Source of the DNA: Gammaproteobacteria bacterium | GTDB lineage: Bacteria; Pseudomonadota; Gammaproteobacteria; Pseudomonadales; Azotimanducaceae | Assembly: GCA_003228415.1 (NCBI GenBank) | Contig: QIDL01000231.1 | Location: forward strand, 1 to 13,678 | Reading direction: 5' to 3' | DNA length: 13,678 bases | Shown: piece by piece, positions 8,331 through 13,678 of the stretch | Layout: each line of letters opens with the position of its first letter | Position numbering within the stretch: position 1 is the first letter of the stretch | Translations under genes and position numbers: made by a program | Notes under the pieces: generated by a model | Seen by the model: only the letters and a program-made list of their open reading frames with translations | Database searches by the model: none | Told to the model about the DNA's origin: nothing

Positions 8331-10910
8331 TCAGGGCGGTGTCTCGGTGGGCCCGTATCTACCACTCGGTGGTTTGATCACCGTGGCGAAACTGATGGCG
8401 TTGCTGAGCAGGCGCTGACCCACCCACCAGATCGCCCGAAACGCCGGGTCATCAGCAAAAGCCACTATCACACCGGCACCCTTGGGCACTGCCAGAATCG
8501 CCGGGCTGCCCGCAATGCTGTCTGCATAGCCGGTGGGCAGATAGCCGCCGATCAGCGGGTGTTCGGCGTAGGCGCCCGCCACCGTGAAGGGGTTGTTTTT
8601 CGGTTCAATGAGCCTGGTCCTGCCCTGCCGCAACAGCCCCACCGTCCCGATGTTGATTCCAAACGCCAGTGGGTGCGTTTGATCCAGCTCCACCGCCAGG
8701 ATACTGCCACCGATCTGCTGTGCGCCATCGCGGGCGGCCATTTCTTCATATGGATGACGTTGTGTCTCGGGGGTTTCTTCCGGCGGCTTCGGCAACCAGC
8801 CCAGCGTCTGAGCCCAGGTAACCGCTCGCCGCGTCAGTATCAGTACCCCGCCCCGGTCCACCCAGCGCTCGACCTCCATGCTGACCGATTCGCCTACCTT
8901 CTCGTATTTACCATCGGCGACGATCAGGTGAGTGTGTCGTGCAAGAAATGCCGCATCGACAGAGTCCGGCCGCACCAGAGTCACCGGCATTCCCAACCGC
9001 TCATCGAACAGATGCCACATCGCACCCAGGGCGGTCTGGTTGACTCCAAACCCGGCAAACATTGCAATCCTCGCCTGCTCGAGCGGAACCAACTGTGGGC
9101 TGCCGAGATCCGGCCCATTGCTGGTTGAACTGTTATCGAGTCCCACCAGAGGAGCATCGCCAGCCGCGATACGTCTCAGGAAATCCCGTGGCCGTTCGTC
9201 GAGTTCCGGCAGATCCACACTATGAACAACCACCGCACCGCGTTTGAATTTCCGTTGTGCATCATTGCTGGAAGCGCTGAAATCGCGAAGCGCCACCCGT
9301 GCGCTGACTCCGGCATCCTGGAGACGGGCGAGCACCGCCGGCGCATAGAAGTCGTCCCACGGTAGAACCCATGCCACCGCATCACGTCGACCGCTGACCC
9401 CATAGTCCCGGTTCACACTGTTGTGGGTGTCGAGTTTTGCGGGCACCCGTGCAAGCGGCGCCGCCGTGACTCCAAATGCATGAGGCAGCGACCAGGCGGA
9501 AACATCGTAGAAGGTCGAGTCCTCGAATTCCTGCTCGGTCGCAAAAAGCGTCTGCGCGAGAGCACCCTTTGGACCGAGTACCGGCACCACCCAGGCCCTG
9601 CCGGGACGATAATCCCGCCCTTCGATCTTCACCCCGGCGGTCAATCCAAACACCGATATGCCCTGCCCTTTGATGAGATCCACCATGGCGGCGGCTCGCG
9701 CCGGATCGCCACCATCATCGAAGATCCAGCCAGCCGGTACACGGCTCGGCAGGTGCTTGTTGGTATCATATGCGGTTCGATAGCGCCTGATTTCAGACTC
9801 CAGCGCCAGTGAACCCTTCAGGGTCGAAAGGGTTGCGAGCACGTGATTGTGAATCGCCATCGGCAGCGTAATCCGACCCTGTCGGGTATCACGAACCAAT
9901 CCCTGGGTACTGGCTTGTTCGAAGAGAATGCCCACCGTTCCCTGGAGGTCCGGCCAGGTAGAACCCTTTCCCGGGTAGAAATCATCGAAAGACTCGCCGC
10001 TGTAGTACAGACGATGGGCCCGATCGAGCGCCCGGGCATGAAATTTGCCAAGTGCTTCTGTTATGGCCCGATTTTCTTTGGGAATCATGGGATGCCAGCG
10101 GCTGGCGACCCCGGGTTGAAAGAAAAACGTGCCGGCGCTTTTCATCTCGTGGTGATCTGTCATCACATGTGGCGTATAGCGACGCAGAAAATCTACCCGA
10201 TTCACGGTCTCCGGTTGCTGCAATAGCAGCCAATCCCGATTGAGGTCGAAGAAGTAGTGATTGGTCCTGCCCCCCGGCCAGGCCTCCTGCCGCTCACGGT
10301 GCAGCGCATCCCCTACCGGGACTCGCCCGCGGGCCTGGTTAGCCCAGCTTTCGAACCTGCCATAACCATCCGGATTGAGTGCTGGATCGATCATGATCAC
10401 CACCCGCCGAAGCATCGAGAGCACCTCGGGATCGCGGCTGGCTGTGAGGTACCAGGCCACCGCCATAGCGGCCTGCGTGCCGCTCGGCTCGTTGCCGTGG
10501 ATACTGTAACCGTGCCAGGTGATCAACGGCGCAGAATCATCCCCATCCATGTGAGCACGCTGAATCTCATCGAGATGATCCAGATTGCCTGCCGAGGAGA
10601 TGATCGCCGTGATCTGTCTGCGACCTTCATAAGTCCGGCCGATGTCGACGAGCCGAACCCGCGGCGAAGCGGCCGCCAGCGCTTCGAACCAGGCCACGAC
10701 CCGATCATGCCGCGCGAAGCCATTACCGATCTCGTGACCGACAACGGTTTCCGGCCTGGGTATGCTGTCGTCGAATCCTTCCTCCGAACTGGCTGGAAAG
10801 TAGTCCTCCAGCCGGATTGTCCCGGGACTGTCAAATGGCGGCCTGGCCGGTTCGGCAGCCGCCGCAGAACCAACCAGAGTGAGGCAGATAAGAAACAGAG
10901 CGACTGGCAT
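8331..10910 (-). CDS. Secreted M14-family zinc metallopeptidase, large form
   Basis: From ATG 10910 the product is 859 residues. The signal peptide is PVALFLICLTLVGSAAAA, with cleavage likely before EPARP. An M14 carboxypeptidase domain covers roughly residues 50-400. The zinc motif HxxE is in SIHGNEPSG (His138, Glu141), the substrate-binding Asn-Arg pair is in FFDLNRDW (Asn224-Arg225), the third zinc ligand is in TDHHEM (His253 or His254), and the catalytic Glu is in GILFEQAS (Glu331). The rest is a long C-terminal extension. Part of it (LIVADGKYEKV to GGVLILTRR) looks like a glutamine-amidotransferase-like alpha/beta fold, as in other large M14 proteins of Gram-negative bacteria. GGAAG precedes the ATG by nine bases. 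The frame extends to 11042, but those extra 44 residues run into the miniature element and are not credible. The exact substrate is unknown. Confidence 0.88.
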   Translation of the reverse strand: MPVALFLICLTLVGSAAAAEPARPPFDSPGTIRLEDYFPASSEEGFDDSIPRPETVVGHEIGNGFARHDRVVAWFEALAAASPRVRLVDIGRTYEGRRQITAIISSAGNLDHLDEIQRAHMDGDDSAPLITWHGYSIHGNEPSGTQAAMAVAWYLTASRDPEVLSMLRRVVIMIDPALNPDGYGRFESWANQARGRVPVGDALHRERQEAWPGGRTNHYFFDLNRDWLLLQQPETVNRVDFLRRYTPHVMTDHHEMKSAGTFFFQPGVASRWHPMIPKENRAITEALGKFHARALDRAHRLYYSGESFDDFYPGKGSTWPDLQGTVGILFEQASTQGLVRDTRQGRITLPMAIHNHVLATLSTLKGSLALESEIRRYRTAYDTNKHLPSRVPAGWIFDDGGDPARAAAMVDLIKGQGISVFGLTAGVKIEGRDYRPGRAWVVPVLGPKGALAQTLFATEQEFEDSTFYDVSAWSLPHAFGVTAAPLARVPAKLDTHNSVNRDYGVSGRRDAVAWVLPWDDFYAPAVLARLQDAGVSARVALRDFSASSNDAQRKFKRGAVVVHSVDLPELDERPRDFLRRIAAGDAPLVGLDNSSTSNGPDLGSPQLVPLEQARIAMFAGFGVNQTALGAMWHLFDERLGMPVTLVRPDSVDAAFLARHTHLIVADGKYEKVGESVSMEVERWVDRGGVLILTRRAVTWAQTLGWLPKPPEETPETQRHPYEEMAARDGAQQIGGSILAVELDQTHPLAFGINIGTVGLLRQGRTRLIEPKNNPFTVAGAYAEHPLIGGYLPTGYADSIAGSPAILAVPKGAGVIVAFADDPAFRAIWWVGQRLLSNAISFATVIKPPSGRYGPTETPP

Positions 10911-11008
10911 GGTGTTGCACTTCCGTTGTTGCTGAGGTCTATTTTCGAGGTGAGCATGCAGCATGCCAGGGAAAATTCGCCACGTTGACTTGCTGAAGCG
11001 GGTAGTTA

Positions 11009-11270
11009 AGGAACCTCTGAACAATTCCCGTTTGCTCAGCACGGACTACGGGGCCTGTGGATAGGCGCGGTTCACCGGCAATGGTCGACTCCATTGCCAA
11101 GAATCGCAACAACGCCACAGGCCCCGTAGTCCGTGCCCTTCGGGAGCTTATCGCGCTCGCCCTGCCTGCGTTGCGCACCTTGCCAATGTGCTCGACATTA
11201 CCTGCGGCGCGCGCCTTATCAGGACAAGCGCGATAAACTCTGAGCTTTCGGGAATTGTTCAGAGATTCCT
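11009..11270. mobile_element. MITE-like element, probably IS5-related, 262 bp
   Basis: The ends are 22-bp inverted repeats with one mismatch (11009-11030 and 11249-11270; core CTCTGAACAATTCCCG), extending imperfectly to about 32 bp. They are flanked by direct TTA copies at 11006-11008 and 11271-11273, consistent with a 3-bp target duplication. There is no transposase. A TNA-type duplication and these end sequences suggest mobilisation by an IS5-family transposase, which is inference. Inside lie a perfect 22-bp inverted repeat, a small central hairpin, and a 10-bp inverted repeat (11148-11157 with 11227-11236, TTATCGCGCT). The element separates the divergent M14 peptidase and FAH-like genes. 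Its right end is 56 bp before the FAH-like ATG, so it may affect that promoter. The remaining intergenic bases (10911-11005 and 11274-11326) show no other feature I can support. Confidence 0.75.
11039..11136. repeat. Nested hairpin: perfect 22-bp inverted repeat with inner stem
   Basis: The arms at 11039-11060 and 11115-11136 are perfect reverse complements (ending CGGGGCCTGTGG in the left arm). In the 54-nt loop, GGCAATGG at 11077-11084 and CCATTGCC at 11091-11098 form a second 8-bp stem. A transcript through it in either direction would fold strongly, so it may act as a transcription block or a stable RNA structure between the flanking genes. No T-tract follows, so it is not a classic intrinsic terminator. 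Confidence 0.85.
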
Positions 11271-11326
11271 TTATTCTCACCACGCGCCGGGCGCTGTCAA
11301 TCCGTCCGGCGTCGGAAGGAGAGACG

Positions 11327-12130
11327 ATGCGGTTGCTCAGTTTTCAGATCGACGAAAAAACGGCCTTCGGCGCACTGGTCGAAGGACGCATCGTAGACCT
11401 GTCCATCCACATGCCGGAGTATGGGTCGTTGAGGGAGTTACTGGCTGCCCGATCACTGGTTCGAGCTCTGGACCTCGCCGCCGAGGCTTCGGCGGACTTC
11501 AACTTGAACGAAGTGGAGTTGCTGCCCCCGCTGACAGACCCCGGGAAGATCCTCTGTGCTTTTGTCGAAACAAACGGCACCCTCGTCGAACAGTGCTCTC
11601 CGATCGAAGGCATCTCACTGACCGGACACCGTCGACGGCTGTCGGTTACAAGACCGGCATCGGCATCCACTCTTACAGCCACAGCTGGTATCGCGATCAT
11701 CATCGGTACGCCAGGCCAGAATATTCCTGAATCCGAAGCTCAGACCCACATCGCCGGCCTATCGTTGCTCAACTTCATCGGATCGCACGCGGTCGCAGAT
11801 GGCAGCACCAACGGTATGCACTATCTCAGCGCTGGCTTTGGCCCATGGATCGTCACCACCGATGAGTTGGACTCTCTCGGACCTTTCGGACTCACGACCA
11901 GCATCAATGAAACGGCAGAGGAGCACACCATTTCCGGGGTCGGCAGGCTGGTAAGTCGATTATCGGCCACTGAAATCTTGATGCCTGGTGATACCATCGC
12001 CCTTCTGATGGCTAAGCCAGAGGTTCCGCCCGTTATGGAATCTGGCGATCGGCTGGCGGTCAAAGTGACAGAAATCGGCGTGCTCGAAAACACCATTGCG
12101 GATGAAACAGCAGACTCAGCCAGAGCATAG
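11327..12130 (+). CDS. FAH-fold protein, probable pseudoenzyme
   Basis: From ATG 11327, preceded by AAGGAG five bases upstream, the product is 267 residues. The overall fold matches the fumarylacetoacetate hydrolase family. The N-terminus (MRLLSFQIDEKTAFGALVEG) and LLPPLTDPGKILCAFV (65-80) fit the usual N-terminal part. GFGPWIVTTDEL, LMPGDTIALLMAKP and SGDRLAVKVTEIGVLENTI fit the C-terminal domain. The metal site is not kept: the usual ExE of the family lies at TATAGIAIIIG (Thr and Gly in place of both Glu), and the usual Asp of the NDVSARD motif is replaced in LLNFIGSHA. The conserved Lys region before GPW also looks changed. Both halves align in one frame, so this is not a frameshift. It probably does not carry out the metal-dependent C-C cleavage or decarboxylation of its relatives. 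The AhpD-like selenoprotein gene starts 7 nt after its stop, implying an operon and perhaps a physical partner. Confidence 0.8.
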   Translation: MRLLSFQIDEKTAFGALVEGRIVDLSIHMPEYGSLRELLAARSLVRALDLAAEASADFNLNEVELLPPLTDPGKILCAFVETNGTLVEQCSPIEGISLTGHRRRLSVTRPASASTLTATAGIAIIIGTPGQNIPESEAQTHIAGLSLLNFIGSHAVADGSTNGMHYLSAGFGPWIVTTDELDSLGPFGLTTSINETAEEHTISGVGRLVSRLSATEILMPGDTIALLMAKPEVPPVMESGDRLAVKVTEIGVLENTIADETADSARA

Positions 12131-12137
12131 TGTGGCG

Positions 12138-13280
12138 ATGAACCAATTTGCATACGACGCTTCCCCGTACCAGATTCCCGACTACAAGTCTGATGCCCAT
12201 CGGGCCGCGTGGAGCTATCTGGCGGGTCCTGGATCCTGGTGGACGGGGACCCAACGGCTAGCCATCGCCCAGGCCTCCAGAGATTCACTGGATTGTCCGT
12301 TTTGCGCCGAACGCAAACAGGCACTCTCACCCCTGTCCATCGAAGGCAATCACAACGGCGATCCCACACTGACGACCTCTTCACTACTGGTCTCCTCATT
12401 ACCAATCAAGGTACTCGACGCCGTCCATCGAATCACCACCGACCCTGCCCGGCTGACCGAAAGCTGGATCCAGGGTCTGATCGACGAGACCTTCCACCAT
12501 GGGCACTACGTGGAAATGGTCAGCGTCATCGTGACACTCATCAGCATCGATGCCTTTCATCGTGCTCTCGGCCTCGCGCTCGAACCACTGCCAGCGGCGC
12601 AGCCAGGACAGCCGGATCGTTACTGGCCTGAAGGTGCGGCGGTGGATGTGGCCTGGGTACCAATGATCTATCCAGCCAATCTGAGCGATAAAGAGTCTGA
12701 CATTTACTTCGGCGCACCGCAGATGGGTCACGTGATCCGTGCCATGAGTCTGGTACCCGATGCCGTGAGACAGCTCAACGCCCTCTCGGCCGCGCACTAT
12801 CTGCCGACCCCCCAGGTCGGGGATATGAGCGCCTGTGGCAATCTGACCCTCAGCCGACCTCAGACCGAGCTGATTGCGGCACGAACCTCGGTACTCAACG
12901 ACTGCTTCTACTGAACCAACGCCCATACGATGATGCTCCGTGGGAGCAGTGAGGCAAAAGGGGATACCATCGATCTACAGGCGATCGTCGCCGGCAGAGA
13001 CGTTGACAGTCATGTTTCAGGCGGCGTTGTGCTGATTCGCTTTACCGAAGCGGCGCTGACAAATTCCGGAGACCTGTCAGCCGCACGTAGCGCGATGGTC
13101 GCGGAGTTCGATGAGCAGAAGCTGGTAGACGCCGCCGGTGTGATTGGCAATTTCCAACGTATGGTGCGTATTGCGGACAGCACCGGGATTCCGGTAGACG
13201 GTCCAATGGCGGAGATGTCGGCCAGTGTGCGGGAAGAACTCGGTCTGAACGATCTACCCAGCGCACGATTGAGTACGTGA
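12138..13280 (+). CDS. AhpD-like selenoprotein with CxxU active site (TGA recoded as selenocysteine)
   Basis: I read this as one 380-residue protein in which the in-frame TGA at 12912-12914 encodes selenocysteine 259. The AhpD-fold active site is Glu244, Cys256, Sec259 and His263, in ELIAARTSVLNDC then F-Y-U-T-N-A-H. The spacing equals that of mycobacterial AhpD (Glu118, Cys130, Cys133, His137), with Sec in place of the peroxide-reactive Cys133; Tyr replaces His132. The downstream part continues with LVDAAGVIGNFQRMVRIAD, a family-typical C-terminal helix. An N-terminal half carries an older, degenerate copy of the motif, CPFC at 53-56, with Leu41 and Lys60 where Glu and His would be. Likely role: thiol-dependent peroxide or radical reduction in the cytoplasm. 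The start could also be GTG 12132 or ATG 12102. It is cotranscribed with the FAH-like gene. Alternatives are a nonsense mutation or sequencing error, which the exact placement makes less likely. Confidence 0.82.
12912..12914 (+). other. Recoded TGA (selenocysteine codon)
   Basis: This TGA sits in phase between two long open stretches and occupies the second Cys position of CxxCxxxH. No start codon with a Shine-Dalgarno exists for the downstream stretch: the ATG pair at 12930 and 12933 follows a bare CCCATACG. Independent initiation is therefore unlikely, and read-through or recoding is the simpler explanation. Confidence 0.8.
12934..12948 (+). promoter_or_regulatory. Candidate bacterial SECIS hairpin
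   Basis: A 6-bp stem (T12934 with A12948, then GCTCC at 12935-12939 with GGAGC at 12943-12947) closes a GTG loop at 12940-12942. The loop begins 25 nt after the TGA and has G as its first base. This fits the known bacterial SECIS pattern: a hairpin close behind the UGA with a G in the first two loop positions. A mismatch and two G-U pairs could extend the stem below. SelB would bind here. Confidence 0.65.
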
Positions 13281-13305
13281 CAATCTACTGAACTGATGTT
13301 CGATC

Positions 13306-13626
13306 CTACCAGCTGCGTCGAGATGCGATGACATTGGCCGACTGGAACGTCTTGGTGCGCAAATGATTCAACCGCGCGTTCAGATTTCGATAACGCAACG
13401 GCTCCGAAATCGACCACTGCTCACCGATAACCAGATCGGAAAAGGTCTGCTCGCCACCATAACAACCGAGAACACAGGTAGCGCCGGACAGCCGATTGGA
13501 TTCGACCTGGCACAAGCCACGGGAGAGTATCCTCATCCAGAAGGTTTCCTCCGCTTCCTCCAGCAGGCCGATCAGGGCGCTCACATCATCCGCCAGTTGC
13601 AGAAATTCCATGTCCAGGGAACTCAC
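13306..13626 (-). CDS. Small conserved protein resembling DUF6966
   Basis: This 106-residue product (GTG 13626) has LIGLLEEAEETFWMRILSRG followed by a later CYGGEQTFSDLVI. The pattern is an acidic helix with Glu and Trp, then a YGG...S/T-F-x-D-L block, and recalls the small DUF6966 proteins with a YGGMGSxxD motif. Their function is unknown, and I recognise it by pattern only. AAGAGG lies three bases before the GTG; ATG 13611 would give a 101-residue protein beginning MEFLQLADD, equally plausible. The frame remains open upstream to the window edge, so a longer protein starting outside the window cannot be excluded. It converges on the selenoprotein gene with 25 bp between stops, and no terminator hairpin is evident there. 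Confidence 0.6.
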   Translation of the reverse strand: MSSLDMEFLQLADDVSALIGLLEEAEETFWMRILSRGLCQVESNRLSGATCVLGCYGGEQTFSDLVIGEQWSISEPLRYRNLNARLNHLRTKTFQSANVIASRRSW

Positions 13627-13678
13627 TCGCCTCTTGCCCGCCGCAACCGAAAAGGGGTAGACAGCATCTGCCCTTTCG

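Noticed and set aside
10257..10988. 243-residue plus-strand ORF opposite the M14 peptidase
   Set aside because: It is antisense to the zinc-site region of a clear gene and has Pro/Arg-rich shadow composition.
11039..11136. Integron attC site or intrinsic terminator
   Set aside because: No integrase or attC core motifs are seen and no T-tract follows the stem; the flanking terminal repeats and TTA copies fit a MITE better.
10939..11283. 114-residue minus-strand ORF across the miniature element
   Set aside because: It is formed by the inverted repeats and has no protein family features; the element has no transposase.
11188..11730. 180-residue plus-strand ORF at the start of the FAH-like gene
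   Set aside because: It is an out-of-frame overlap with the FAH-like gene, which has the strong ribosome binding site and recognisable motifs.
12138..12914. Simple nonsense-mutated pseudogene
   Set aside because: The stop lies exactly on the catalytic Cys codon, no other disruption exists in 380 codons, and a SECIS-like hairpin follows. It is kept only as an alternative.
12930..13280. A separate 116-residue protein starting at ATG 12930
   Set aside because: There is no Shine-Dalgarno, it is in phase with the upstream gene, and its sequence is the C-terminal part of the same family, so it is merged into the selenoprotein.

Overview
The window looks like a chromosomal stretch of a Gram-negative proteobacterium, most likely a gammaproteobacterium. 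GC content appears fairly high, and it carries a lipoprotein-type RND adaptor with an RND pump, periplasmic peptidases with signal peptides, and an IS5-like miniature element. No rRNA, tRNA or CRISPR array is visible.

Layout, left to right. (1) The 5' part of a minus-strand secreted protein (perhaps an M61-type peptidase) runs off the left edge. It diverges, over only 41 bp, from a plus-strand vSGLT-type sodium/solute symporter. (2) A minus-strand two-gene operon with an ATGA overlap encodes a malonyl-CoA synthetase-like enzyme (MatB) and a MauD-like membrane-anchored thioredoxin-fold protein. The second gene's 3' end overlaps the symporter tail to tail. (3) Divergent from matB is a two-gene RND efflux operon, a lipoprotein adaptor followed 2 nt later by an HAE1/AcrB-type pump, with no outer-membrane factor in the window. 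The adaptor gene contains a perfect 28-bp palindrome. (4) A large minus-strand M14-family zinc peptidase with a signal peptide follows. (5) A 262-bp MITE-like element with nested inverted repeats and TTA duplications sits between the peptidase and a plus-strand pair. (6) That pair is a fumarylacetoacetate hydrolase (FAH)-fold protein lacking the expected metal ligands, then an AhpD-like protein. (7) A small minus-strand gene resembling DUF6966 proteins lies at the right edge.

The most important observation is in the AhpD-like gene. Taken naively it is two ORFs, 12138-12914 and 12930-13280, but both are in the same frame and separated by a single TGA. That TGA falls exactly where the second, peroxide-reactive Cys of the AhpD CxxCxxxH motif belongs. 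The spacing Glu-(11)-Cys-x-x-[TGA]-x-x-x-His matches the known AhpD active site, and the family C-terminus continues after the TGA. A compact GC-rich hairpin with a G at the start of its loop lies 25 nt downstream, as expected of a bacterial SECIS. I therefore annotate one 380-residue selenoprotein with a CxxU redox centre. Its upstream partner, 7 nt away, is the FAH-fold probable pseudoenzyme. The two may form a redox or peroxide-related module; this is inference.
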